From Erinaceus europaeus (Eukaryota; Chordata; Mammalia; Eulipotyphla; Erinaceidae), in the NCBI RefSeq assembly GCF_950295315.1, contig NC_080181.1, forward strand, positions 35,307,375 through 35,371,374: 64,000 nucleotides of DNA, read 5' to 3'. The notes below the pieces were generated by a model. The model saw only the letters and a list, made by a program, of their open reading frames with translations, did not search any database and had not been told where the DNA came from. Positions 44,895 through 58,522 of the stretch are shown piece after piece (the stretch's first letter is position 1; the number at the start of each line of letters is the position of its first letter). A program made the position numbers and the translations under genes.

Positions 44895-47214
44895 GTACTG
44901 CATGACCATCTTCTGGGAAGTATAGGTTTTGAACCTGAAAACTCTGTCTGTCTGTCTGTGTCCTAGTCCACAGAAAGGGCCACTAGCCCAGCCAGATGTC
45001 GTGCTCAGAATAGGGTGTTTTTGCCACTCATAGGCCTGCACAGTGCACTAGGGATTGGACAGCCTGAGACCCAAATGTTACATTGTAGATGGATTGTTTA
45101 CAGTTCTTGCTTCCCAGGACATTGGACAGTCTCAACTCCCCTACAGCCAGAAAAAAAGACTCTTGACAGCCTTAGAGCAAATGGAGTGGCAGGGAGATGG
45201 GAGAGTGTTGCATGTGTGGGCTGCTCATGCCCAGGTGTCTGTGGGGGGCCATGGCAGAGGCTGTAAGGGGGCAAGGGGGCAGAAGGAGACTGGTTGAGAG
45301 GCAGACTGCAGGCAGGGGAGCCCCTGAGGGTTTGCAGTGCTGTGTGTGGGTGTGGTGGCAGGGGGTTAGGGCAGGTCCCCCTGCTGGATGGTGAGATGGC
45401 AGCTGGGCTGGCCCAGGTCCCCCAGGCCTGAAGGGAAGCAGCAGTGTGGCAGGAAAGTAGCGCAGGGAGGCACACAGTAGATGTTAGTTGGGGAGCTGGG
45501 GAACAGGGGGCAAGGGGAAAGAGGGCATCCTTGAGGAAGTGTCTGGTCTAGAGAGTGGGGGGAGCTGGAGGCATGGAAGGTCCCAGGAATCAGGGACTGA
45601 CAGGACCAGATACCTGCACCCACCCACGGGATAGAAGCTGCAGCAGCCAGAGCAGATGCCCTGGCTTGCCTGGGCCCAGAGTGAGTCCCTCTGAGGATGA
45701 GGAAGTTGAGGAGGAGGTGAAGGAAGAGGAGGAGGAGGAGGAGGAGGAGGAGGAGGAGGAGGGGAAGGAGGGCAGCTGTCAGTAGGCAATGGTATTAATA
45801 GAGGCCTCCACTATGGAGGCATGTGTCCAGGCAGTCACCGACCCAACCTCATGGGCAGCTCAGGGCACCCAGGGACCTGGTGTGGGTATCTCTGGGGGGG
45901 GGACTGTCAGTCAGTAAGCAGGACGGTGTGTCAGTGCACATGGTGGGACAGGGGCCTGGCTGCCCTTGGACCCCAGCCCTGGGCTGTCAGATGCCTGCCC
46001 TGTGGCCAGACACACCCCACTCTGCCCATAGCCCCTTGGCCCGGCCCACCTGCTCCTGTTTTGGCCTTGGGCTCTGGCTCTGGTGGCTGGCCACCACCAG
46101 TTTTGGCCTGGGGCTCTGGGTCTGGTGGCTGGCCACCACCCCTCAGGTCAAGTTAAGGTTCGGGGTCATGGCTTCTGGTCCACTGGATGGGCAGGGTCCC
46201 CGCTACCTAGCAAGCGCAGGAGCCCTCTGTGATGTCCTAGCCCCCGGCATTGTGTGCTGGCCACACTGGCACTCGGCAGCCCACCTGCCCTGCCACTAGG
46301 TCAGGCAGCAGCGCCCAGATGCCAGGGCCCTGGCACACAGGGACGGAAGGATAGGAAGACAGTGCTGACCGACGAGGGACCTCAGGGCTGGCAGCCAAGA
46401 GAAGAAAGAAGGAGGTGTACCCGGGATCCAGGGAGCCTAGGCCAGAGCTGCCTGCATGCCTGCCTGCCTTCCTGGATGTCTGTATGCTGCCTATGTCCAG
46501 GTAGGTTTCTCAGGTCCCCTCCACTCCTGTCCTCTCCTGTCCTCTCCTCTCCTCTCCATCCTTTCCCCTCTCCGCTCCTCTGCACCTTGCTTCTCTCCTC
46601 TTGTCTGTCCTCTCTTCCGGGTGCCCTGCTCACCAGCTCCAGCACTCGTGAAGGTTCTCCAGTGACCGCTGCTTGCAACCCCTTCCACCCCCTCCCTTCC
46701 CTGATGTGACCCAGCTCACAGGGTCACCGGCTCACCCCACCCACACCCACACCCGCCAACACATTCCCTGGTTCAGCCCCACTGCCCTATTCAGCCGAAC
46801 TGGCTCCTTTGCAACCTACCTGTGCAGTGTTGATTGTTTTCATCATTCAAGGAGAGACCTCCTTTTGTACTTAGCTTGGTTGACTGGTGGATGGATGGAT
46901 GATGGATGGATGGATGGATGGATGGATGAATGGATGGATGGATGGACACGTCAATGGATTGGTATTGTACAGGCAAAGCACCATTTATAGGGGAGCTGAG
47001 ACCGCTGGTTTCAGAGCTCTAGTCTGCTGTCAAATGTAAAGCATTAATTTATCAATAACAAAATTGAATAAGTACATAAATAAATAAATAAATATAAAAA
47101 CTGGGTTAAAACATACATGGCGTCTTTGCCTTTCTGAATATGGTTGCTGTGAGGATCTTAACAAGGAAAGCAGTGTCCTGAGTAGCCCCCTGAAATAGTG
47201 GAATATTTCATTTT

Positions 47215-47457
47215 CCTTTCTTTTTCTTTTTCTTTTTCTTCTTTTACTTTCTATGTTCTTGATTATTTATTGGAATAAATGGTCAGGAGTTGAGAGGGAA
47301 TGGAGGCACAGAGAGTTTGAGACACAGAGAGACACCTGCAGCACTTCTGCACCACTTGTAAAGATTTCCCCCGGCAGTTGGGGACCAGGGTCTTGAAGCC
47401 CAGTCCTCCTGCACTGTCACCTGAGTGCTTACCTGGGTGTGGCACCACCTGGTACCC
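47215..47457 (-). mobile_element. SINE A (unit 14)
   Basis: Class-d form, head adjoining TTAATGGG. Confidence 0.75.
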
Positions 47458-47601
47458 TTAATGGGACACTTTTTTTTTAGCAATGGAAAGAAATTCTCGT
47501 GGCAAGGTAATAAATAAATGAAGAAATAAATAAAAGTGCATTGACATTAACTCAGTGGAAACACACAGGGACATATACATGTCTGCTACCTGTATTACTA
47601 A

Positions 47602-47983
47602 TTCATTTATTTATTGATTGCCTCAAGGGCTTATTGCCACAGCTCAGTGCCTGCGCCACCAATAATCCACAGCTCCTGCACTCCATATGTTCCCCTTTCG
47701 CTGCCCTTGTTGCTTGGTCACTGTGGTGGTGGTTATTGTTGTTGTTGTTGTTGTTGTTGTTGCTGTTGTTACTGACCTTGCATCTGACAGAGAAAAAAGG
47801 AGAGAGGAGGGGAAATACAGAGTGCGGGGAGAAAGATAGAGCCCCTAAACACCTGCTTCACCCCCTTAAAGCGACTTCCCTGCAGGTGGGGGTCTGGGGG
47901 CCAGACCCCAGATCCTCCCACCTGTCCCCTCTTTTCGAGAGCGCCACAAGCCCTTAACCATCTGACTCACCGCCAAACATCCC
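47602..47983 (-). mobile_element. SINE B (unit 14/15)
   Basis: Class-d form with GAGTGCGGGG, CGAGAGCGCC and CTGACTCACC, as at 27140. Confidence 0.75.
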
Positions 47984-50900
47984 TGGATTTACTTGATAAG
48001 GCGATATGACCTGCCGAGTTTTGGATCCTCATTTTCCTGAGTATCACTCCTGGAGACAGTGTCATGACACGACACAAGGAGATCTCTGGTATCAGAGAGC
48101 GCCTGGAACAGCAGCTGGGGCTCTAGTGCCAGGGCAGGAGCAACTTCCCATCCACCCTCCACGGAGTCCACCTGCCTGCATTTTGGTCCTTTTACCTCCA
48201 AAAAAGATTTTTCCCTTTTTTCACTGAGAAACAGGCAGCAGACTGGTTACCCAAGCAGGGGGAAAAAAATAAAAAAGCCTTTTTTTTTTTTTTTTTTTTT
48301 TTTAACCGTCCTGCATGACCATCTTCTGGGAAGTATAGGTTTTGAACCTCAAAACTCTGTCTGTCTGTCTGTCTGTGTCCTAGTCCACAGAAAGAGCCAC
48401 TAGCCCAGCCAGATGTCGTGCTCAGAATAGGGTGTTTTTGCCACTCATAGGCCTGCACAGTGCACTAGGGATTGGACAGCCTGAGACCCAAATGTTACAT
48501 TGTAGATGGATTGTTTGCAGTTCTTGCTCCCCAGGACATTGGACAGTCTCAACTCCCCTACAGCCAGAAAAAAAGACTCTTGACAGCCTTAGAGCAAATG
48601 GAGTGGCAGGGAGATGGGAGAGTGTTGCATGTGTGGGCTGCTCATGCCCAGGTGTCTGTGGGGGGCCATGGCAGAGGCTGTAAGGGGGCAAGGGGGCAGA
48701 AGGAGACTGGTTGAGAGGCAGACTGCAGGCAGGGGAGCCCCTGAGGGTTTGCAGTGCTGTGTGTGGGTGTGGTGGCAGGGGGTTAGGGCAGGTACCCCTG
48801 CTGGATGGTGAGATGGCAGCTGGGCTGGCCCAGGTCCCCCAGGGCTGAAGGGAAGCAGCAGGGTGGCAGGAAAGTAGCGCAGGGAGGCACACAGTAGATG
48901 TTAGTTGGGGAGCTGTGGAACAGGGGGCAAGGGGAAAGAGGGCATCCTTGAGGAAGTGTCTGGTCTAGAGAGTGGGGGGAGCTGGAGGCATGGAAGGTCC
49001 CAGGAATCAGGGACTGACAGGACCAGATACCTGCACCCACCCACTGGATAGAAGCTGCAGCAGCCAGAGCAGATGCCCTGGCTTGCCTGGGCCCAGAGTG
49101 AGTCCCTCTGAGGATGAGGAAGTTGAGGAGGAGGTGAAGGAAGAGGAGGAGGAGGAGGAGGAGGAGGAGGAGTAGGAGGAGGAGGAGGGGAAGGAGGGCA
49201 GCTGTCAGTAGGCAATGGTATTAATAGAGGCCTCCACTATGGAGGCATGTGTCCAGGCAGTCACACACCCAACCTCAGGGGCAGCTCAGGGCACCCAGGG
49301 ACCTGGTGTGGGTATCTCTGGGGGGGGGACTGTCAGTCAGTCAGCAGGACTGTGTGTCAGTGCACATGGTGGGACAGGGGCCTGGCGGCCCTTGGCCCCC
49401 AGCCCTGGGCTGTCAGATGCCTGCCCCGTGCCACACACACCCCACTCTGCCTATAGCCCCTTGGCCCGGCCCACCTGCTCCTGTTTTGGCGTTGGGCTCT
49501 GGCTCTGGTGGCTGGCCATCACCAGTTTTGGCCTGGGGCTCTGGGTCTGGTGGCTGGCCACCACCCCTCAGGTCAAGTTAAGGTTCGGGGTCATGGCTTC
49601 CGGTCCACTGGATGGGCAGGGTCCCCGCTACCTAGCAAGCGCAGGAGCCCTCTGTGATGTCCTAGCCCCCGGCATTGTGTGCTGGCCACACTGGCACTGG
49701 GCAGCCCACCTGCCCTGCCACTAGGTCAGGCAGCAGCGCCCAGACGCCAGGGCCCTGGCACACAGGGACGGAAGGATAGGAAGACAGTGCTGACCGACGA
49801 GGGACCTCAGGGCTGGCAGCCAAGAGAAGAAAGAAGGAGGTGTACCCGGGATCCAGGGAGCCCAGGCCAGAGCTGCCTGCATGCCTGCCTGCCTTTCTGG
49901 ATGTCTGTATGCTGCCTATGTCCAGGTAGGTTTCTCAGGTCTCCTCCACTCCTGTCCTCTCCTGTCCTCTCCTCTGCTCTCCATCCTTTCCCCTCTCCGC
50001 TCCTCTGCACCTTGCTTCTCTCCTCTTGTCTGTCCTCTCTTCCGGGTGCCCTGCTCACCAGCTCCAGCACTCGTGAAGGTTCTCCAGTGACCGCTGCTTG
50101 CAACCCCTTCCACCCCCTCATTCCCTGATGTGACTCAGCTCACAGGGTCACCGGCTCACCCCACCCACACCCACACCCGCCAACACATTCCCTGGTTCAG
50201 CCCCACTGCCCTATGCAGCCGAACTGGCTCCTTTGCAACCTACCTGTGCAGCGTTGATTGTCTTCATCATTCAAGGAGAGACCTCCTTTTGTACTTAGCT
50301 TGGTTGACTGGTGGATGGATGGATGGATGGATGGATGGATGGACACGTCAATGGATTGGTATTGTACAGGCAAAGCACCATCTATAGGGGAGCTGAGACC
50401 GCTGGTTTCAGAGCTCTAGTCTGCTGTCAAATGTAAAGCATTAATTTATCAATAACAAAATTGAAAAAGTACATAAATAAATAAATAAATATAAAAACTG
50501 GGTTAAAACATACATGGCGTCTTTGCCTTTCTGAATATGGTTGCTGTGAGGATCTTAACAAGGAAAGCAGTGTCCTGAGTAGCCCCTAGAAATAGTGGAA
50601 TATTTCATTTTCCTTTCTTTTTCTTTTTCTTTTTCTTCTTTTACTTTCTATGTTCTTGTTTATTTATTGGAATAAATGGTCAGGAGTTGAGAGGGAATGG
50701 AGGCACAGAGAGTTTGAGACACAGAGAGACACCTGCAGCACTTCTGCACCACTTGTAAAGATTTCCCCCGGCAGTTGGGGACCAGGGTCTTGAAGCCCAG
50801 TCCTCCTGCACTGTCACCTGAGTGCTTACCTGGGTGTGGCACCACCTGGTACCCTTGATGGGACACTTTTTTTTAGCAATGGAAAGAAATTCTCGTGGCA

Positions 50901-51362
50901 AGGTAATAAATAAATGAAGAAATAAATAAAAGTGCATTGACATTAACTCAGTGGAAACACACAGGGACATATACATGTCTGCTACCTGTATTACTAATTC
51001 ATTTATTTATTGATTGCCTCAAGGGCTTATTGCCACAGCTCAGTGCCTGCGCCACCAATAATCCACAGCTCCTGCACTCCATATGTTCCCCTTTCGCTGC
51101 CCTTGTTGCTTGGTCACTGTGGTGGTGGTTATTGTTGTTGTTGTTGTTGTTGTTGTTGCTGTTGTTACTGAGCTTGCATCTGACAGAGAAAAAAGGAGAG
51201 AGGAGGGGAAATACAGAGTGGGGGGAGAAAGATAGAGCCCCTAAACACCTGCTTCACCCCCTTAAAGCGACTTCCCTGCAGGTGGGGGTCTGGGGGCCAG
51301 ACCCCAGATCCTCCCACCTGTCCCCTCTTTTCGCGAGCACCACAAGCCCTTAACCCTCTGAC
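47967..51362 (+). repeat. Macrosatellite unit 15 (class a)
   Basis: Complete unit of 3396 bp. It has all class-a markers and shares GAACCTCAAAACTC and CAGTCACACACCC with unit 19 but not with units 9 and 10, so the class-a copies fall into two sub-lineages. Its GGAT run is the shortest in the window (near 50313-50342). Poly-T is 24. It starts the second higher-order repeat period. Confidence 0.97.
50612..50854 (-). mobile_element. SINE A (unit 15)
   Basis: Class-a form, but with CTTTTTCTTC in the tail where units 9 and 10 have CTTATTCTTC. Confidence 0.75.
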
Positions 51363-51379
51363 ACACCGCCAAACATCCC
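50998..51379 (-). mobile_element. SINE B (unit 15/16)
   Basis: Class-a form (TACTGAGCTTGC) combined with GCGAGCACC, an allele shared with class c; a further sign of exchange between units. Confidence 0.75.
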
Positions 51380-54300
51380 TGGATTTACTTGATAAGGCGA
51401 TATGACCTGCCGAGTTTTGGATCCTCATTTTCCTGAGTATCACTCCTGGAGACAGTGTCATGACACGACACAAGGAGATCTCTGGTATCAGAGAGCGCCT
51501 GGAACAGCAGCTGGGGCTCTAGTGCCAGGGCAGGAGCAACTTCCCATCCACCCTCCACGGAGTCCACCTGCCTGCATTTTGGTCCTTTTCCCTCCAAAAA
51601 AGATTTTTCCCTTTTTTCACTGAGAAACAGGCAGCAGACTGGTTACCCAAGCAGGGGGAAAAAAAATAAAAAAGCCTTTTTTTTTTTTTTTTTTTTTTAA
51701 CAGTACTGCATGACCATCTTCTGGGAAGTATAGGTTTTGAACCTGAAAACTCTGTCTGTCTGTCTGTGTCCTAGTCCACAGAAAGAGCCACTAGTCCAGC
51801 CAGATGTCGTGCTCAGAATAAGGTGTTTTTGCCACTCATAGGCCTGCACAGTGCACTAGGGATTGGACAGCCTGAGACCCAAATGTTACATTGTAGATGG
51901 ATTGTTTGCAGTTCTTGCTCCGCAGGACATTGGACAGTCTCAACTCCCCTACAGCCAGAAAAAAAGACTCTTGACAGCCTTAGAGCAAATGGAGTGGCAG
52001 GGAGATGGGAGAGTGTTGCATGTGTGGGCTGCTCATGCCCAGGTGTCTGTGGGGGGCCATGGCAGAGGCTGTAAGGGGGCAAGGGGGCAGAAGGAGACTG
52101 GTTGAGAGGCAGACTGCAGGCAGGGGAGCCCCTGAGGGTTTGCAGTGCTGTGTGTGGGTGTGGTGGCAGGGGGTTAGGGCAGGTCCCCCTGCTGGATGGT
52201 GAGATGGCAGCTGGGCTGGCCCAGGTCCCCCAGGCCTGAAGGGAAGCAGCAGTGTGGCAGGAAAGTAGCGCAGGGAGGCACACAGTAGATGTTAGTTGGG
52301 GAGCTGGGGAACAGGGGGCAAGGGGAAAGAGGGCATCCTTGAGGAAGTGTCTGGTCTAGAGAGTGGGGGGAGCTGGAAGCATGGAAGGTCCCAGGAATCA
52401 GGGACTGACAGGACCAGATACCTGCACCCACCCACGGGATAGAAGCTGCAGCAGCCAGAGCAGATGCCCTGGCTTGCCTGGGCCCAGAGTGAGTCCCTCT
52501 GAGGATGTGGAAGTTGATGAGGAGGTGAAGGAAGAGGAGGAGGAGGAGGAGGAGGAGGAGGAGGAGGGAAAGGAGGGCAGCTGTCAGTAGGCAATGGTAT
52601 TAATAGTGGCCTCCACTATGGAGGCATGTGTCCAGGCAGTCACCGACCCAACCTCATGGGCAGCTCAGGGCACCCAGGGATCTGGTGTGGGTATCTCTGG
52701 GGTAGGGACTGTCAGTCAGTAAGCAGGACTGTGTGTCAGTGCACATGGTGGGACAGGGGCCTGGCGGCCCTTGGCCCCCAACCCTGGGCTCTCAGATGCC
52801 TGCCCTGTGGCCAGACACACCCCACTCTGCCCATAGCCCCTTGGCCCGGCCCACCTGCTCCTGTTTTGGCCTTGGGCTCTGGCTCTGGTGGATGGCCACA
52901 ACCAGTTTTGGCCTGGGGCTCTGGGTCTGGTGGCTGGCCACCACCCCTCAGGTCAAGTTAAGGTTCGGGGTCATGGCTTCTGGTCCACTGGATGGGCAGG
53001 GTCCCCGCTACCTAGCAAGCGCAGGAGCCCTCTGTGATGTCCTCACCCCCGGCATTGTTTGCTGGCCACACTGGCACTGGGCAGCCCACCTGCCCTGCCA
53101 CTAGGTCAGGCAGCAGCGCCCAGACGCCAGGGCCCTGGCACACAGGGACGGAAGGATAGGAAGACAGTGCTGACCGACGAGGGACCTCAGGGCTGGCAGC
53201 CAAGAGAAGAAAGAAGGAGGTGTACCCGGGATCCAGGGAGCCCAGGCCAGAGCTGCCTGCATGCCTGCCTGCCTTCCTGGATGTCTGTATGCTGCCTATG
53301 TCCAGGTAGGTTTCTCAGGTCCCCTCCACTCCTGTCCTCTCCTGTCCTCTCCTCTCCTATCCATCCTTTACCCCCTCCGCTCCTCTGCACCTTGCTTCTC
53401 TCCTCTTGTCTGTCCTCTCTTCCGGGTGCCCTGCTCACCAGCTCCAGCACTCGTGAAGGATCTCCAGTGACCGCTGCTTGCAACCCCTTCCACCCCCTCC
53501 CTTCCCTGATGTGACCCAGCTCACAGGGTCACCGGCTCACCCCACCCACACCCACACCCGCCACCACATTCCCTGGTTCAGCCCCACTGCCCTATTCAGC
53601 CGAACTGGCTCCTTTGCAACCTACCTGTGCTGCGTTGATTGTCTTCATCATTCAAGGAGAGACCTCCTTTTGTACTTAGCTTGGTTGACTGGTGGATGGA
53701 TGGATGATGGATGAATGGATGGATGGATGGATGGATGGATGAATGGATGGATGGATGGACACGTCAATGGATTGGTATTGTACAGGCAAAGCACCATCTA
53801 TAGGGGTAGCTGAGACCGCTGGTTTCAGAGCTCTAGTCTGCTGTCAAATGTAAAGCATTAATTTATCAATAGGAAAATTGAATAAGTACATAAATAAATA
53901 AATAAATAAATAAATAAATATAAAAACTGGGTTAAAACATACATTGCGTCTTTGCCTTTCTGAATATGGTTGCTGTGAGGATCTTAACAAGGAAAGCAGT
54001 GTCCTGAGTAGTCCCTTGAAATAGTGGAATATTTCATTTTCCTTTCTTTTTCTTTTTCTTTTTCTTCTTTTACTTTCTATGTTCTTGATTATTTATTGGA
54101 ATAAATGGTCAGGAGTTGAGAGGGAATGGAGGCACAGAGAGTTTGAGACACAGAGAGACACCTGCAGCACTTCTGCAACACTTGTAAAGATTTCCCCCGG
54201 CAGTTGGGGACCAGGGTCTTGAAGCCCAGTCCTCCTGCACTGTCACCTGAGTGCTTACCTGGGTGTGGCACCACCTCGTACCCTTGATGGGACACATTTT

Positions 54301-54791
54301 TTTAGCAATGGAAAGAAATTCTCGTGGCAAGGTAATAAATAAATGAAGAAATATATAAAAGTGCATTGACATTAACTCAGTGGAAACACACAGGGACATA
54401 TACATGTCTGCTACCTGTATTACTAATTCATTTATTTATTGATTGCCTCAAGGGCTTATTGCCACAGCTCAGTGCCTGCGCCACCAATAATCCACAGCTC
54501 CTGCACTCCATATGTTCCCCTTTCGCTGCCCTTGTTGCTTGGTCACTGTGGTGGTGGTTATTGTTGTTGTTGTTGTTGTTGTTGTTGCTGTTTTTACTGA
54601 CCTTGCATCTGACAGAGAAAAAAGGAGAGAGGAGGGGAAATACAGAGTGGGGGGAGAAAGATAGAGCCCCTAAACACCTCCTTCACCACCTTAAAGCGAC
54701 TTCCCTGCAGGTGGGGGTCTGGGGGCCAGACCCCAGATCCTCCCAACTGTCCCCTCTTTTCGCGAGCGCCACAAGCCCTTAACCCTCTGAC
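51363..54791 (+). repeat. Macrosatellite unit 16 (class b)
   Basis: Complete unit of 3429 bp, matching unit 11 in all class-b markers. It differs by a shorter purine tract, AATAGTGGCC near 52603 instead of AATAGAGGCC, GTGGATGGCCACAACC near 52889, and AAGGATCTCC near 53456. Poly-T is 22. Confidence 0.97.
54041..54283 (-). mobile_element. SINE A (unit 16)
   Basis: Class-b form with CACCTCGTACCC at the head. Confidence 0.75.
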
Positions 54792-54808
54792 ACACCGCCA
54801 AACATCCC
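54427..54808 (-). mobile_element. SINE B (unit 16/17)
   Basis: Class-b form, as at 37392. Confidence 0.75.
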
Positions 54809-57800
54809 TGGATTTACTTGATAAGGCGATATGACCTGCCGAGTTTTGGATCCTCATTTTCCTGAGTATCACTCCTGGAGACAGTGTCATGACACGACAC
54901 AAGGAGATCTCTGGTATCAGAGAGCGCCTGGAACAGCAGCTGGGGCTCTAGTGCCAGGGCAGGAGCAACTTCCCATCCACCCTCCACGGAGTCCACCTGC
55001 CTGCATTTTGGTCCTTTTCCCTCCAAAAAAGATTTTTCCCTTTTTTCACTGAGAAACAGGCAGCAGACTGGTTACCCAAGCAGGGGGAAATAAAATAAAA
55101 AAGCCTTTTTTTTTTTTTAACCATACTGCATGACCATCTTCTGGGAAGTATAGGTTTTGAACCTGAAAACTCTGTCTGTCTGTCTGTGTCCTAGTCCACA
55201 GAAAGAGCCACTAGCCCAGCCAGATGTCATGCTCAGAATAGGGTGTTTTTGCCACTCATAGGCCTGCACAGTGCACTAGGGATTGGACAGCCTGAGACCC
55301 AAATGTTACATTGTAGATGGATTGTTTGCAGTTCTTGCTCCCCAGGACATTGGACAGTCTCAACTCCCCTACAGCCAGAAAAAAAGACTCTTGACAGCCT
55401 TAGAGCAAATGGAGTGGCAGGGAGATGGGAGAGTGTTGCATGTGTGGGCTGCTCATGCCCAGGTGTCTGTGGGGGGCCATGGCAGAGGCTGTAAGGGGGC
55501 AAGGGGGCAGAAGGAGACTGGTTGAGAGGCAGACTGCAGGCAGGGGAGCCCCTGAGGGTTTGCAGTGCTGTGTGTGGGTGTGGTGGCAGGGGGTTAGGGC
55601 AGGTCCCCCTGCTGGATGGTGAGATGGCAGCTGGGCTGGCCCAGGTCCCCCAGGGCTGAAGGGAACAGCAGGGTGGCAGGAAAGTAGTGCAGGGAGGCAC
55701 ACAGTAGATGTTTGTTGGGGAGCTGGGGAACAGGGGGCAAGGGGAAAGAGGGCATCCTTGAGGAAGTGTCTGGTCTAGAGAGTGGGGGGAGCTGGAGGCA
55801 TGGAAGGTCCCAGGAATCAGGGACTGACAGGACCAGATACCTGCACCCACCCACTGGATAGAAGCTGCAGCAGCCAGAGCAGATGCCCTGGCTTGCCTGG
55901 GCCCAGAGTGAGTCCCTCTGAGGATGAGGAAGTTGAGGAGGAGGTGAAGGAAGAGGAGGAGGAGGAGGAGGAGGAGGAGGAGGGGATGGAGGGCAGCTGT
56001 CAGTAGGCAATGGTATTAATAGAGGCCTCCACTATGGAGGCATGTGTCCAGGCAGTCACCCACCAACCTCAGGGGCAGCTCAGGGCACCCAGGGACCTAG
56101 TGTGGGTATCTCTGGGGGGGGGACTGTCACTCAGTCAGCAGGACTGTGTGTCAGTGCACATGGTGGGACAGGGGCCTGGCGGCCCTTGGCCCCCAGTCCT
56201 GGGATGTCAGATGCCTGCCCCGTGGCCAGAGACCCCCCACTCTGCCATAGCCCCTAGGCCCGGCCCACCTGCTCCTGTTTTGGCCTTGGGCTCTGGCTCT
56301 GGTGGCTGGCCACCACCAGTTTTGGCCTGGGGCTCTGGGTCTGGTGGCTGGCCACCACCCCTCAGGTCAAGTTAAGGTTCGGGGTCATGGCTGCTGGTCC
56401 ACTGGATGGGCAGGGTCCCCGCTACCTAGCAAGCGCAGGAGCCCTCTGTGATGTCCTAGCCCCGGCATTGTGTGCTGGCCACACTGGCACTGGGCAGCCC
56501 ACCTGCCCTGCCACTAGGTCAGGCAGCAGCGCCCAGACGCCAGGGTCCGGGCACACAGGGACGGAAGGATAGGAAGACAGTGCTGACCGACGAGGGACCT
56601 CAGGGCTGGCAGCCAAGAGAAGAAAGAAGGAGGTGTACCCGGGATCCAGGGAGCCCAGGCCAGAGCTGCCTGCATGCCTGCCTGCCTTCCTGGATGTCTG
56701 TATGCTGCCTATGTCCAGGTAGGTTTCTCAGGTCCCCTCCACTCCTGTCCTCTCCTGTCCTCTCCTCTCCTCTCCATCCTTTCCCCTCTCCGCTCCTCTG
56801 CACCTTGCTTCTCTCCTCTTGTCTGTCCTCTCTTCCGGGTGCCCTGCTCACCAGCTCCAGCACTCGTGAAGGTTCTCCAGTGACCGCTGCTTGCAACCCC
56901 TTTCACCCCCTCATTCCCTGATGTGACTCAGCTCACAGGGTCACCGGCTCACCCCACCCACACCCACACCCGCCAACACATTCCCTGGTTCAGCCCCACT
57001 GCCCTATTCAGCCGAACTGGCTCCTTTGCAACCTACCTGTGCTGCGTTGATTGTCTTCATCATTCAAGGAGAGACCTCCTTTTGTACTTAGCTTGGTTGA
57101 CTGGTGGATGGATGGATGATGGATGGATGGATGGATGGATGGATGGATGGATGGACACGTCAATGGATTGGTATTGTACAGGCAAAGCACCATCTGTAGG
57201 GGTAGCTGAGACCGCTGGTTTCAGAGCTCTAGTCTGCTGTCAAATGTAAAGCATTAATTTATCAATAACAAAATTGAATAAGTACATAAATAAATAAATA
57301 AATGAATAAACTGGGTTAAAACATACATGGCGTCTTTGCCTTTCTGTATATGGGTGCTGTGAGGATCTTAACAAGGAAAGCATTGTCCTGAGTAGCCCCT
57401 TGAAATAGTGGAATATTTCATTTTCCTTTCTTTTTCTTTTTCTTCTTTTACTTTCTATGTTCTTGATTATTTATTGGAATAAATGGTCAGGAGTTGAGAG
57501 GGAATGGAGGCACAGAGAGTTTGAGACACAGAGAGACACCTGCAGCACTTCTGCACCACTTGTAAAGATTTCCCCCGGCCGTTGGGGACCAGGGTCTTGA
57601 AGCCCAGTCCTCCTGCACTGTCACCTGAGTGCTTACCTGGGTGTGGCACCACCTGGTACCCTTGATGGGACACTTTTTTTTAGCAATGGAAAGAAATTCT
57701 CGTGGCAAGGTAATAAATAAATGAAGAAATAAATAAAAGTGCATTGACATTAACTCAGTGGAAACACACAGGGACATATACATGTCTGCTACCTGTATTA

Positions 57801-58169
57801 CTAATTCATTTATTTATTGATTGACTCAAGGGCTTATTGCCACAGCTCAGTGACTGCGCCACCAATAATCCACAGCTCCTGCACTCCATATGTTCCCCTT
57901 TCGCTGCCCTTGTTGCTTGGTCACTGTGGTGGTGGTTATTGTTGTTGTTGTTGTTGTTGTTGTTGCTGTTGTTACTGACCTTGCATCTGACAGAGAAAAA
58001 AGGAGAGAGGAGGGGAAATACAGAGTGGGGGGAGAAAGATAGAGCCCCTAAACACCTGCTTCACCCCCTTAAAGCGACTTCCCTGCAGGTGGGGGTCTGG
58101 GGGCCAGACCCCAGATCCTCCCACCTGTCCCCTCTTTTCGCGAGCACCACAAGCCCTTAACCCTCTGAC
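54792..58169 (+). repeat. Macrosatellite unit 17 (class c)
   Basis: Complete unit of 3378 bp, the shortest in the window. It carries the class-c markers but has three single-C losses within 400 bp (ACCCACCAACC near 56060, CTGCCATAG near 56243, TAGCCCCGGC near 56458) and GGGATGTCAG near 56201. The AAAT run ends AATGAATAAAC. Poly-T is 13. Confidence 0.97.
57425..57661 (-). mobile_element. SINE A (unit 17)
   Basis: Class-c form with the short tail and GGCCGTTGGGG. Confidence 0.75.
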
Positions 58170-58186
58170 ACACCGCCAAACATCCC
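57805..58186 (-). mobile_element. SINE B (unit 17/18)
   Basis: Class-c form, as at 40784. Confidence 0.75.
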
Positions 58187-58480
58187 TGGATTTACTTGAT
58201 AAGGCGATATGACCTGCCGAGTTTTGGATCCTCATTTTCCTGAGTATCACTCCTGGAGACAGTGTCATGACACGACACAAGGAGATCTCTGGTATCAGAG
58301 AGCGCCTGGAACAGCAGCTGGGGCTCTAGTGCCAGGGCAGGAGCAACTTCCCATCCACCCTCCACGGAGTCCACCTGCCTGCATTTTGGTCCTTTTCCCT
58401 CCAAAAAAGATTTTTCCCTTTTTTCACTGAGAAACAGGCAGCAGACTGGTTACCCAAGCAGGGGGAAAAAAAATAAAAAA

Positions 58481-58483
<3 letters not shown>

Positions 58484-58518
<35 letters not shown>
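58484..58518. repeat. Long poly-T tract, class d (unit 18), 35 T
   Basis: Counterpart of the 36-T tract in unit 14. The length is class-specific, unlike the 13-T tracts of class c. Confidence 0.9.

Positions 58519-58522
<4 letters not shown>

Larger units (their letters stand above)
44541..47966 (+). repeat. Macrosatellite unit 14 (class d)
   Basis: Complete unit of 3426 bp. Class-d markers, shared with unit 18, are a poly-T of 36, GAAAGGGCC, GTTTACAGTTC, GCAGTGTGGC, AAGCAGGACGGTG, CTGGCTGCCC, ACTCGGCAGCC, GAGCCTAGGCC, GATTGTTTTCATC, CCATTTATAGG, TACCCTTAATGGG and the tail CGAGAGCGCC...CTGACTCACC. A private change is CTTGGACCCC near 45966. Confidence 0.97.
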
